DNA of 64,000 nucleotides from Isoetes taiwanensis (lineage: Eukaryota > Streptophyta > Lycopodiopsida > Isoetales > Isoetaceae), in NCBI GenBank assembly GCA_021234155.1, contig JAJEKV010000225.1:1-64000 (forward strand). The letters run 5' to 3'. A program made the translations under genes and the position numbers. A model generated the notes under the pieces. The model was not told the origin of the DNA and searched no databases. It worked only from the letters and a program-made list of their open reading frames with translations. Of this stretch, positions 48,683 to 60,341 are shown in pieces. Every line of letters begins with the position of its first letter. The first letter of the stretch is position 1.

Positions 48683-49645
48683 TGCAAAAACTTTGCAGCA
48701 CTACAAAAACTTGCATGAGGACATGGGGATTCAATTCGCTCAAATCTACTTACAACGCTTAGGTGGCCTCAACAGTCTCCATGCCTATCTTGACGGAGAG
48801 ATCGTTCCTGTGGACTGGGTTTCTCCTCCTATTAACACACTTCTTCCCTGTTCAAAATGGGAATGTTGGTGTCAAACCCTTGATGCCGATCTACTTCAAG
48901 AATTCCGCGACTAAGCTCAACAGCGTATGATGCAGCCTCCTCCTCAACGTGATACCCCTTATGCGTCATTAGGAGCACCTCCATGCCATTAGTTTCTTAC
49001 TTATGAATGGCGTTGCTCCTTTTGGACCAAGGCTCTGGCTGGTCACGCTGATTGGACCCCTGCACACATCTCTACAGACCTTCGGTGGGATCCACGCTTC
49101 GTGCGTCGTAATGTCTGGCAGGAAGGAGAAACCCTGAATCATAACCGCAATTGGATATACCTTCCTAATGAACGAGGTTGGCAAAACCCTGCTCATGATG
49201 TTTGAAGACTTACTCAATTCTTGGACTGAGCTGCCATCCGTCCGTTCATCGCCAAGCAGGGTTTTGTGATGCTTTGAAGTGTCTTATCACCTGTTCAATT
49301 GCCCGCCGATGTCCTGTTTACTATTGCAATCCCAATGCCAGTGCTAGTGCTTTTGGTCTACAGACTTGTCTGCTTATTGAATGTCAATACATTCCCGCTG
49401 AGCCTCACCGTGCTTTTGAAGACATGGCACAGTTTGGCTTTCTGATAGACGTGCCACCCTCCATTGGGGTACACATTTCGGATGCTTTGATAGATCGGCA
49501 AGATCTCATCCATAAGTATCACTCTTCGGCTTGTCCTCATAGTCGACAGATTGATTTTGAAAAGGTTCCCCTCTTTCCACCTCCAGAAATTGTGCTTGCT
49601 TTTTTCTCCTCTGAGTGTTCTTTGGTAGTTTGGGGGGGGCAGAAG

Positions 49646-50138
49646 TGTTAGTCCCGTGCAGCCAGGCACTGGACTATTCCTAAATACAACATAGGTCAAA
49701 GGCAAGGGACTAGGTCAAGCGTCAGGTAGCAAACCCACGCAGAAGTTGATGGTCCCGTCAAAGAAGAGGACTAGACAAGACAAGACAAATGACTGTTTCG
49801 GGGGAGTTCGGCCTTAAATTAGCGGGATTCCGGGCAAGAATGACGACACTGCAAAGATTCCCTCAATCAAGCATAGGATCCAAGAGTTGGTGACCGAGAT
49901 CACAAAGGCTCTGCCACATGTCTATTCTGGGCCCAAGGCCATTGTACAATATATATCAGTAGAGTTATATCTCAAGTTTTTAGATGAGACTTAGTATCAT
50001 CTTGTTTCAGTCCTCTCGACTTAGCGAGATCTCATCTACTTATTTTGATATTCAAGGAGTCTTATCTTGGCATATAGTCTCTTTGCTTTTCTGTTTCATT
50101 CTTTCTGTTCTGATTTCTTTGCAAAATCCCGCATAACA
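49646..50138 (+). repeat. 3' LTR of the Ty3-type fossil
   Basis: It begins TGTTAGTCCCGTGC directly after the purine tract ggggggggcagaag and ends gcataaca; ends are inverted (TGTTA/TAACA). Length 493 bp. TATA-like acaatatatatcag near 49950. Confidence 0.65.
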
Positions 50139-50219
50139 CACTATATTAGGATTTGTCTGTTTGATCCACGGGTCCTCATAGAGGGCTGGATCCCGAATCC
50201 AGACCCTAAACAATTTTCT

Positions 50220-50610
50220 TGATTTGGCTTTCGGGGGCGACGATTGTCGTGTCACCCTATCTTGCTTCAGTTACAATGTTAGTTGTAGGCCACAGTATGA
50301 ATGCACCACGTGCTTGCTCTATAGTCTCTATTTTTGGCTTCTCAGAATGCAGTTTAGTTGCATCATCAAGAATCGTACTAATGGAAACAACAGAGGCTTC
50401 ATCTGGTACCTGAACGTTGTGATGCTTAGTGAAAGCATAGATCGTACCCTTAGCCACAATCCCTTCGCTACAAAAAGAAGCTCTAAAGACATCTGGAAGT
50501 TGCAATCGTATAAAAATATATCAACAACAGGCTCGAGCAATCGGATGGTGATTTTCACGAACTACATAGACAATTTTCCCCAGGAAATCACTTATGCAAT
50601 ATTCTCGAAC
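50220..50610 (-). other. Possible plant transposase C-terminal-like scrap
   Basis: The minus strand reads VAKGTIYAFTKHHNVQVPDE and later ARGAFILWP, the layout of the C-terminal region of plant Ptta/En/Spm-type transposase accessory proteins (VA.G.. then ..A.G..I.WP). Two overlapping frames carry parts. The match is from memory of the family pattern. Confidence 0.35.
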
Positions 50611-51377
50611 TAATTCTTGTTTTCAAGCGAGACTAAAAGCACAAGCTACTAGCTGTTCATTTAAGCTATTGGTCTAGAAGATCGCAGCTGTGATTGCCTC
50701 TAGCTGAAGGGGATTGTTACCATTATCTTTCTAGATAATGTCTTAGTAGCTTCACACCCCACTACTTGTTCTTTTGAACTTCTACTGATCAACATGATCG
50801 AAACTGTGATTTGGTCAAGTTCAAGAACTACTCTTAGATCTGGCTAGTGTGACAAGTCATTTTACATATCTACACATTAACATATGTCTAAGGAATTTTT
50901 TTAGCTTTTTGCATTGGCTTCTTACATGTTGATAATATTTCTGAGCTGAGATCTGGCTAGATATTATGATGCTTATGGATGTATAACTCTGATACTAGAA
51001 TCATGCAGCAGAGAGAACAAATAAATGATGTATGGGCATTGTGCTAGGCAATAGAAAGCGTAATTGGACTCATTGGAATCACTGAGCAATCTACAAGAGG
51101 CAACTAGGAAGGCATAAAGAGATGGTAAAAATTCGAAATCTATGGAGGACCAAGAAATCAAGCATGAAATATTTTCCTCTTACCAGAATGAATGGTGATG
51201 TAGCACAAGAATCTGACAAACATAATCGAGTGAATACAATCCAGAAACTGTTCAAATTATGGAAAATCTAGCACAAGCAAATCAGGTTGGAAGCATATTT
51301 AATTGCATTTGATCTGTTGATATAGCTTGCTTAGAAATATCAGTTCATATTGAGGTAGATTGTTTATGAATGCAGTA
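50611..51377. other. Noncoding stretch
   Basis: AT-rich, no gene, repeat end or RNA recognised. Confidence 0.4.
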
Positions 51378-51549
51378 GCTTATGAATTAATCATGAATCT
51401 AGTTAAAATGCTTGAATACATTATTTAACAAGGATGGCATTTGGATACTTTCATATTTAGTTATGTTTGCTTATGAATTAAGCATGAATCTAGTTAAAAT
51501 GCTATTTAACAAGGATGGCATTCGGATACTTTCATATTTAGTTATGTTT
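51378..51549. repeat. Tandem duplication, 91 and 81 bp
   Basis: Both units start gcttatgaatta and end catatttagttatgttt; the second lacks about 10 bp (gaatacatt region). It lies just before the LTR that begins at 51573. Confidence 0.85.
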
Positions 51550-52799
51550 TACAAACTAAATGGCAGATCTATTGTGACGTCCCCTGCTCATATACGGTGC
51601 CCGCACCGTATACAAACAGGAGTTCATCCCCCATACCAGCTCCATACTGATACAGGGCCCCTCCACATATCACTGCAACCTTGATGAGTTCCAGTGGGAA
51701 GAATGTTCCTCAGGGCCTACCTAGCTGCGGAAGCGTAAACATACATGTCAGTATACAACATCAACATCACATAACCATCTCGAAGGATGGCTCATCACAT
51801 ATCTGCATAGACAAAGATCAGTACATCACATGGGGAGAATCCTACCCAAGGATCAGACTCAAGGGAATGACTGACGGCTTGGGTCTCCAGAGTTCATTGC
51901 AGACAGAATTCATGGCAATGGATTTGGCTGGCATGAGAACATGGCTTAGGGTAGTCCACTCCATCCGCCCCTCCTGTGCACACTTTGCAGAGTAGGTTGA
52001 AGAGTGTTGGGACCTGACTGTAGCCCACCGGATGCATAGCCAAAGGGGCTATTCCTGGGTTGCATCTCCCCAGTTCCGATGGGGCAGGTAGGGATCACTC
52101 CCTCCAGAGGTCTCCATGCTGACTCAAGGTGACTAGAGGGCCACTACCCTTATTCGACGTAACCCACTGGAAAGTGAACCCCACTCCACGGGTGTCGAGC
52201 CCATGCCTTACCCACACTCAGTGGCAAGCCATTAGACCTAGTCTACATTGATCCCCGGTAGACTTTACACACCAGAGGGATCGGTCAAGAGTCAGAACAC
52301 GAACCTCCTTCTGAGCCAGCCCCTTCACCCACAACCAGGTGTGGTTCTTGTACACAGGCCGAATTTACAATGTGCTAAAGAGGCTAGCTAGGAGCATCAA
52401 CTACTAGGCTGTAGGTCTCTACCCCCCCTTCCCAATACAATGAGTCCACCGAGATCATCCATCCATCCACATTATCACAGAACTAAAGAATAATATCTAA
52501 TCTACATCATAGAAGTTATGTTCTTTAGTTAGGGCTCGCTATCTGGGGTTCTATGTGGCTGCTATGGGCAATTCAATAGGCTAAACATGCTAACTCTATG
52601 CCCGGAAGGCGGATTAGGCTATTGAATTGACGAAATACCTGGTCCTCAGCTTGCTCCTCTTGATCCGAATGCGTCCATGTCGCTGTCTTGCTTGGGGATG
52701 CGGTCGGAAAGGGAATCTGACGAGCTAACACTACAAGAGAAGGGGTTCATTAGTGTCATTAGTTGTGTCAATATTTGGCCTAAAATGGCAACTCGAATT

Positions 52800-53440
52800 T
52801 TTTTTTAAACTGACACTATGAGTGAGGCAACCCGGTGACACAAATGTGGCAATGAGAACGTCACAAATAATGTCAGCATGTTTGTCACTTATAACGTCAA
52901 TGGCAATGTCACCTTTGGTGTCAAATATAGTGTTATAACTTTTGTCACCTACAATGCCACCTTTGATGTCAAATACAGTGTCAGGACTTTTGTCACCCAT
53001 ATGTCAAACATAGTGTCACCTATAAAGCCAACTATAACATCATACATAATGCCACTATTAACATCATTGGTGAGATCACCTATAGAGTCACATATACCAC
53101 CATCTATAGTTCCACTTATAACTTCACATATAACGTCGCTAATAACACCACTCATAATGCCAATATTTTTGTCACAGATTATGCCACACATATTGTCACC
53201 TCTAATAGCAAATTTATGGACACTTATAACGTCTACTTCCCCAATACCAAATGTCACTTATGTTGCCAATATCAATGCCATTTATTATGTCATCTATATT
53301 GTCAATAATAATGCCATTTCTTGATCCATTGTTGCCACGTATAATTATTATTTCTAGATCTATTTTTGCCACATATAGTGGCACTAGCTATGTTACTAGG
53401 CCAGCAAAAACATTATATTATCATTGGATGATGCACTTAA
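52800..53440. repeat. CACTA left subterminal repeats
   Basis: Dozens of short units of the form gtcacNtataNNgtca in both orientations, typical transposase-binding arrays. The matching array lies at 59520-59990. The long ORFs across it are artefacts of the repeats. Confidence 0.85.
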
Positions 53441-53679
53441 GGTCGTAGATAATGCCTTTTAGAGAGCCAATTTGTACTTAAATAAATTAGTTAGAACGAG
53501 CGACCATTCAATTGATTTCGACATTAAACAATGGATTTTGTTTTACAATGGTTTTGACATTAAACAATGGATTTTGTTCTACAATCTTATAAATTCACTT
53601 AGCCATTGCATAAATTCAACCATGGCTTTGTAATGTTTTTGTGATATAAGGCAAAGATAGCTGCTGCTAGTGCTATTGC

Positions 53680-54140
53680 TGCTGCTACTGGCAAGGGCAG
53701 TAGACACACATTGGACCTTGACAATACTTCATTGAAAGTCTTGTTGTTCTCCATTGCATTTTCTGGATCCAAATGTTCTCAAGGCTTCCACAGCTAGCAT
53801 ACATATTTACAAGGGCAGTCCCTATGCTTGCATCTAGATGTAACCCCCTCTCCTTTATCTGAGCATGAATTGCCTTCCTGCAGCATGACCTGCACATGCA
53901 AAAAGAATGCTGCTCACATTAATGTCAAGCCCAATTTCTCATGTTAGATCACGTACCTCCTTACCTTCTGCTAGGGCTGCTTGGCTGCCGCATGTAGAAG
54001 GAATACTACTGTGATTCTGTCCGGCAATAAGCCCTGCTGTTGCATTTGACGAAGTAAAGTAACTGCATCCTTGCCCTTCCCATGTTGAGCATAAGCTGCT
54101 ATCATAGTATTCCATGTTAACATTCTGTACAATTATCTCG
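53680..54140 (-). pseudogene. Captured PPR-protein piece
   Basis: Minus-strand reads: NTMIAAYAQHGKGKDAVTLL (about 54120-54060) and KAIHAQIKERGLHLDASIGT then ALVNMYASCGSLEN (53866-53765). These are classic plant pentatricopeptide motifs of the PLS type, which bind organellar RNA in the parent protein. The pieces are in different frames with stops between, and the order is compressed, so this is a nonfunctional fragment. Confidence 0.8.
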
Positions 54141-54423
54141 TTGTCAAAGTCAACCTGTACTAATCCGTGAAAGAATCCATCTGAACAGTCAAGAAACAAA
54201 TAATACTTCGATGAGCATTTAAACAAGGTTTAAAGTCTGTTGCAATCCTAGATTAAGTGACAAATAAGAAATACCTTGTTGCCGTATCATGGAGTATCTC
54301 AGTGATGTGTCTAGCATTTATTAGTGGCTCTGTTGTAAAGACCTGCTGTTGCTGCATTACAGAAGATGCATCAGCATGTGAAGTCTCTTATAAAACATGA
54401 TATGGTGTTCTAAATAAACCTGT

Positions 54424-54837
54424 TTGGCATATATGAGATGCTATAGCGGCGTGATGCAGATCTTTATAGTTATCAGCTGGGAAAAGAGGTTCAAAATAAT
54501 GACATGTGTTGCAACTAGGATGTCTTATCTACATGAACAGTGTGGAAGCATTGTTCTGCACTTAGATCTGAAGCCTCAGAACATATTACTAGATGAAAAA
54601 TTCATCCCCAAGGTTGCTGATTTTGGTCTTAGTAGGTTGCTTGACAGAGATCAGTCTATGGCCATGACTCAGACAATAAGCAGCACACCATTATACGTAG
54701 CACCAGAAAGCCTAATGGGATCTGGCCTAAATGAAAAGATGGATGTTTACAGCTTTGGAATTATAATGTTAGAAACTGTGGCAGGGAGAAGCATTTTAGA
54801 TCTGGCAGGTGCACTAGATGGCAGAAGCAATCAATGA
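54424..54837 (+). pseudogene. Captured receptor-like kinase piece (subdomains VI-IX)
   Basis: One open frame of 137 codons holds LHLDLKPQNILLD (catalytic loop, HLD in place of HRD), KVADFGLSRLL (DFG), TPLYVAPESL (APE) and MDVYSFGIIMLETVAG. This matches the C-lobe of plant lectin-type receptor kinases. The N-lobe with the ATP-binding lysine is absent, as is the C-terminal end. Opposite in strand to its PPR and ATPase neighbours, so captured separately. Confidence 0.85.
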
Positions 54838-54839
54838 CC

Positions 54840-56377
54840 ACTAGATGAAAAGCACCTTGAATAATGAGCAAATCACAAGGCAGTAGCCAGTTGCCCCTCA
54901 ATTTCACGACATCCCCAGGGACAAGAAACCGAGAATCAATTGACATACATCTCTGGTCCCGTATAACTTCTACCTCAGTCACATATTCTGTCAACTGTTT
55001 ACAAGTCCAGGGTAAGAGGAATGTATCGATTACAGGTTCTCAAATGGCATGTACCTTTGCAATAATGAGCTGGCTACGACGTCTGTATAGATAGTGAACG
55101 AAGCACTAAGCGACAATAATTGTCATGAGCATGGCGACAAAAAGATAGCTGTTCCAGAATTGGAGCAAGTACATAACAAGTTGATACACATGAAAAAGTG
55201 TGAACATTTCGTAGAAAATGGTATAGAGGAAAGGCTCTGGCTTAAAAGGAATCTTATTGAAACCAAGAAAGTCCAACCGTGATTTGGCTTCCTCAGAATT
55301 TAAGCCATGCCTTCCCTGATACAAAGGAAAGAAATTGAAATAAGACCATTGCACATGCAGAAGCTGGAGATTTTAATTCCAACCTGGTGAAAATCCGCTA
55401 GTGTAAGTCCAACTGTGATGCAAGCATGGGAAATGCAATCATCCTTTATGAGAAACCGTTGCCCCTCAAATAAAAAATACCGTTGTCCATGTTCTATTTT
55501 CAATATGCACATAATCTCAGAGCGACCTTGGGCTTCAGGAGGTATGATGAAGGCCTGCAAAATATATATTAGGTTGAGTTGCAGTTTGCAGTATTCTTAT
55601 CAGAAGCTAAGCCATGCGTCAGAAGGCTTTACCTTCAAACGCCGCAACTGATGGACAAGGAACAAGACATTGGTTGAAAGGATCTCTTCCTGCTCATTTG
55701 TCCAAACATAAACCCACTGTGCAGTTTCTAGTTCACATGGTAATCGAAACCAGTTATGAACTTTTCCTTTGAGTATGACCCAAGTAGTATACCAGAAAGT
55801 AGCTAGCCACCAAACAACAAAAAACATCTACACAAAATCATAGCCTTATTAGAAAATTAAAATAACAACTTCGATTCGATGCGTGTTCAAGACATGATCC
55901 AACCTTGCTGTTCAAATCGTAGGTCCCAAAAACAACATGATTTCCATAAAAGCACAGGTTATCAATGCTCCCAATCTGGCACTTGTTATATGTATCAAAC
56001 AATATCACCATGAATAGCGCAATCCAATGCAATGAGGTAATGCAACAAACAATATAGCATATTTCTCCCCAAGCCGATGATCTAAAACCAGTAATTCGAA
56101 CTTCCTTTTCATCTCCAAAATCAAGTAAGGCTTCCTGGCAATTAACTTTCTGCTTCCTGACTTGAGGAAAATTATTTGGAAGCTGAAAACTGACAGGCTG
56201 AATGGGGTATTTATTCTTCAAGCAGAATTTATAAGTCTGGAAACCAAAGCAGAGAAGAACTACCATAGCCCAGAAACAGAACACAAAAATAGGTCCGGCA
56301 TCTGTGATACTAGTGACATAGACATGGCAAGATGGGTCTTCAAGGCAGCTCTGAGGTCCAGTTGGATAACGCCCCAT
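54840..56377 (-). pseudogene. Captured P5-type ATPase 5' half (P5B/ATP13A2-like)
   Basis: Exon-like pieces in order on the minus strand: 56377-55840 (membrane segments and EVRITGFRSSAWGEICYIVC, the P5-ATPase N-terminal motif), 55827-55600 (VWTNEQEEILSTNVLFLV), 55560-55380, 55354-55106 (GLNSEEAKSRLDFLGFNKIP, the pre-M1 motif) and 54994-54840 (LVPGDVVKLRGNWLLPCDLL, the actuator-domain motif). The phosphorylation site DKTG and the P and N domains are absent. The TLPCD-type wording fits P5B better than the P5A branch (ER, MIA/Spf1). Intron-like gaps remain, showing genomic capture. Confidence 0.75.
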
Positions 56378-56759
56378 TTTCCAAATTCAAGCTAATATCA
56401 ACGAACACAGAACACATGCATAAGGAATCACTGCCCAAATCAGTGCGCTGACTGACGAGAAATCTGGAAGAAAGCAGGTCTCTCAAAGGCCCCCTCGGTT
56501 GCAGCAGACTTTGCTATCTCCCCAGGTATTTATTCTGTTCTTTATATCATTTAAAACGTCTACACTTGCTCTTTTAAGTGGGGGGTAAATCAGACATCTT
56601 TCAAGAAAATTTGAGCATATTCCTATCATGAAGAATGCCTGGCACTAACATTTCAAAACATCTGTCTCAGAGCTGGGGGTCTGATGCCACAATACTCAGA
56701 TCACACTATATATCAAATGAGCAATCTAGTAATCTTCAAAATGAAGGAACATATACCTA

Positions 56760-58754
56760 ATGAGGGCATCAACGAGCAGGCCGAGTTCGTCATCCACGTC
56801 ATCCTCTGCTTCAACCCGTAGAAGAGAACGCAAGATATTGTCGGAAAGGAGAAGAAGAAGAGGTAAGCAATTTTTCTGTATAGTCTACTGCAAGTCATTC
56901 CATGTTTTTTCGTAACATATAATCTATGGAGCACTATTCACATATAGTTTAGTTCGGATAGACATCCTAGATTTCCCTTACAATGGTTAGTGGTAAATTT
57001 CAAATGTAGGATCCATTAGGCATAAATCCATTAGGCAAAAACTAGTAGAATATAAGGTTTCTTGTAAGCAAAGTCTTGGATTTATAAAATCATACTCATA
57101 ATATTGTTGCATTATTAAATGTTGTTTTAGAGCATATTGCTTATTCAAATTAACAATAATAATGCATTGGATTCTTATATAGTATGTAGCAATTTCATAG
57201 ATTTTTTTCCTGTATTGTTGCTAGGGGGGATTCTTCATCACCGTCGACTTCTAAAAGCGATCCTTGTGACATTGTTTTCGATGAAATTGCACCTTGTTGG
57301 TGTAAAAAATGTGCAGGTAATAGGCGGATAACATTTAACACTCGAGAGCAACATAGATTTGCTTATGGATTGTGTCTCAATGCACCTGTTGGAGCACAAG
57401 ATGAGGTAGGGGATATTGTTATAATTTTATACTTCATAAAGGATTAGCCCATGTAGTTATATCGTAATTCTTTGATTATAGACGTCAACTAGTTCGACAA
57501 ACCAATCATTGGATGGGAATTTTGGTCCCGAGCCTGGTTTAGTCGAAGCTATTAACAACTTCTTCCCGACAAAGGAAACTGAAGGCGTTGACATTGCATT
57601 TGAAGCCCAAGGCAATGACAATGAAGTCGGGATGAGCCTTTTAATTTGGAGTTACACAAACCATTATATCCAAATGCTAAAATCTCTCGTTTGGCAGCAT
57701 GCCTATTGATTATAAATCTCCAACGCAAGTTCGGATGGAGCAACAATAGTGTTTCAGAACTATTCAAGTAAGATTAATGCTTCATATTGCTTTTATTAAG
57801 TTATAATTGTGAATAGCTGCATGTTCACTTTGTCTTTTGTAGTTTGTTAAGGGATATCCTACCAGATGGGCATTGCCTTCCAAGAGATAGGCGAGACGCA
57901 TATAAATGTTTGAGCCAACTAGGACTAGAGTATAACTCCATCCATGCATGTGTTAATGATTGTATTCTCTATAGCATTTTCGTGTTGCGAGCATTGACAA
58001 GGGCAGGGTTATATATGATTGCGGCATTGCAGCATGTCTTGACAAAAGAGTCAAGCTTCTATCAGAGACAACCAACCAGTAGATAGTGATCTCAATTACG
58101 TTGGTCAAATAACAGACATTATTGAAGTTGATTTTCGTTCCTTCAAAGTGAATGGCGAAGTGGTTTAAAGCATCTTATCGAGGAAGAAATCGCACAATGA
58201 GGCAACATCCTTCAGGTTTTTATGAGGTAAACTCCACTCAGTTTTTGAGAGATATGGATGAGCCTTTTGTTTTTCCAAGGCAAATTGAACAGGTTTTCTT
58301 CCATAAGAACTAGAAAGATAATGATTGGTGGATTGTGGTTCATGCGTCCCCTACATCTCGTCGTATGATTGATCCATTAACTTTGCATGATGAATCTTCC
58401 GAGGAAGCAAACCAGACACCTCCTCCTACATTTGAGACTGATGATGAAACCTATGATGAAATAGATATTATTCCAGAACACGAGATTGACACACAGGCTC
58501 AATACCAAGATGATCAAATTCCAATTGAGAATGATGTATTACCTTTGCCAATGCAATCATCGCATCATGTTGTCATGGACTATGCCGTTGATGAGAATGT
58601 TGAAGTTGAAAGTGTGCCTCAACATCTACTACAACTACAACTTGGTGATGATGAGTTAGAGGATATTGAGCAAGATATAAGGGATGAGGAATCACTTATA
58701 AGTTTGACTGTATCATTTTTTTCAAATGGTCATGTATGTTTCTATCTATATTAA
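56760..58754 (+). pseudogene. CACTA Tnp2-like transposase, internally deleted
   Basis: Pieces in order: Ser/Arg-rich start (about 56762-56865), WCKKCAGNRRITFNTREQHR (57297-57357; exon ends at 57403 before GT), a second exon from 57481 (EPGLVEAINNFFP), then LLRDILPDGHCLPRD and LGLEYNSIHACVNDCILY (57841-57975), the Tnp2 N-terminal signature. The C-terminal DUF4216-like part follows: DLNYVGQITDIIEVDFRSFK (about 58090) and EPFVFPRQIEQVFF (58260), then an acidic tail (58335-58754). The central catalytic Tnp2 domain is missing and frames shift near 57640 and after 58150. Confidence 0.8.
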
Positions 58755-59519
58755 TGATGGCCTATTTCATCTTTAATTGTAATCATTAATTTGTTTTTGT
58801 GCTTGTGATGCAATCTTAGTGACTTAGCATAATAATACTATATAGTTTTATTGACTTTTCATGTATGAATGGTACAATAAGTAATAAAGATAAGGTAGAT
58901 TGTCTAAAATGCTGAATCTTTAACAAGGCCAATAAAAACCAATTCAACGATCTTTCCATTTTTCCTTAAGCCATGGCATTTAATTCAGAAAGACCCTTTT
59001 CCTAGTGTTATGTGCACATCTAAAGTCCCAATAATCACTATAGTGTCATGTGTATTGTGTTGGATTTACAACAACTGTGCCTTTATAAATTGGTGCCTTT
59101 ATAAATTAAGGCAAACATCCTAGTATTGTGTGCTCATATAAACTTCCTCCATGAAGTCCACAAATAGACGTTTGACATGGTGGTATGTATGCCATTCAAG
59201 AAATGCAAAGGGATTTTATTCCATGTCGAGTGCCTACATAACCAATGGTTCCAGATACTTTGTATGCCAAATATTTGCCACAAATTAGCAAATGAGATTC
59301 GGACCAAAGAGTTAGCATTAGAACGGTCCGGGCAGCCTATATTGTTGGGCAAGCATGACTGGTACCCTTCCCCAAGCCAAACAAGGCCAGGGCTTTGCAC
59401 GGCCACGTCACCAGAGGGGAGAGTTCCGACAACGGACCCCAAAAAAATTCCTGAGGTAGCTTGTCTTGGCAGCACTCACCCAGAGGGCCATACGCTAATG
59501 ACCACCCAAACATTGACAA

Positions 59520-59990
59520 AACGTGTGACACTAAAGGTGCTATTATATTTGATTCAAATAACACCACCTATAATGTCACCAGTGGGTCCTAACACTAACA
59601 CTGATGTTATATGTCTAGCAACTACTGACATTATATTTGATGCTAATAACAACACTTATAACGTCACTGATGGACAATGACACTAAGACTGATGTTATAC
59701 GTGTGGCAACTACTGACACTATATATGATGCTAATAACACTACCTATAATGTCACTAGCGGGCACCGACACTAACATTGATGCTATATGTGCAACAACTG
59801 GTGACGCTATACTTGATGCTAATAGCAACATCTATAGTGTCATAACCAAGTTACTGACATTGTTGGTGACATAAAGAGTGAGGCTATAGGTGACACAAAT
59901 TGTGGCACTTGTCGCATCACTTCTAAAAAAATGTCACTAATAATGTCATACTCAACACTTTTCAATATTGTGATGACGTTTTGGTGACAC
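59520..59990. repeat. CACTA right subterminal repeats
   Basis: Array of units with tataatgtcac and gatgctaataacaac stretches, the counterpart of 52800-53440. Confidence 0.85.
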
Positions 59991-60341
59991 TAATGGACCC
60001 CTTATCTTGTAGTGTAAAGTGCTCAGGCAGATCTTGGGAGTCGGGATTGACTCTTTGGGCGCGCGAAACGGAGCTCGGAATGACTGTGGATGAAAAAGGA
60101 AAAGTTAGGGTTTTGGTTGCCTTACATAGGCTATCAGTTAGGGTTAGGGTTTCCATGGCCCACTTAATAGTTAGAGGTCTAAAGTGCGCACATTAATAAA
60201 TGTGTGCACACTTGCAAGTTGCCCCTAGGGCGCTACTTGCTTGGCTATACATCGGCGTACACGTCACTTGGAATGGCATGTACGCGTGACGGTGCAGTAC
60301 GGTATACGTCTTGAGACCGTATATCGTACTGGAATGTCACA

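Larger units (their letters stand above)
43820..50138 (+). mobile_element. Ty3-type LTR retrotransposon, 3' part (fossil)
   Basis: Order on the plus strand: the end of pol (integrase C-terminal part, FGPYKIIQVIQPSAFQLAEL and VNGFQLKPFH at about 43890-44010), a noncoding spacer, a long extra ORF region (about 45080-49630) with a Gln/Leu-rich coiled coil near 46.1-46.4 kb and no family I recognise, a polypurine tract (49631-49645), and a 3' LTR (49646-50138, TGTTAG...ATAACA). Gag, protease, reverse transcriptase and the 5' LTR are missing from the window. It is broken many times and is interrupted by a 1.6-kb insertion. An extra ORF after pol recalls env-bearing or other post-pol-ORF lineages, but no envelope features were identified. 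Confidence 0.65.
52729..60014 (+). mobile_element. CACTA (En/Spm) transposon, 7.3 kb, carrying captured gene pieces
   Basis: Ends are inverted repeats: CACTACAAGAGAAGGGGTTC at 52729 and, at 60014, the complement of CACTACAAGATAAGGGGTCC. A 3-bp duplication TAA lies on both sides (52726-52728, 60015-60017). Subterminal arrays rich in tgtcacctataangtcac-type units fill 52800-53440 and 59520-59990. The interior holds PPR, receptor-kinase and P5-ATPase pieces and a decayed Tnp2 transposase. Intron-like spacers between captured exons indicate DNA-level capture. Probably nonautonomous now because the transposase is internally deleted and frameshifted. Confidence 0.92.
51573..60341 (-). mobile_element. 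LTR of a minus-strand retrotransposon, split by a CACTA insertion (fossil)
   Basis: The left boundary TGTGACGTCCCC (51573) and right boundary GGAATGTCACA (60341) form matching inverted LTR ends. Removing the CACTA element and one target copy leaves an LTR of about 1.48 kb. A purine tract on the minus strand (AAGGTGGGGAGAA, complement of 60342-60354) adjoins the right end, so this is the 3' LTR of an element whose interior lies to the right. Ty3-type is likely from this layout. No coding part was recognised. Confidence 0.55.

Noticed and set aside
52878-53448. Long Thr/Val/Ile-rich ORFs on both strands
   Set aside because: They are translations of the CACTA subterminal repeat array, not genes.
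59177-59874. Plus and minus ORFs near the right CACTA end
   Set aside because: Largely repeat-derived reading frames; no domain recognised.
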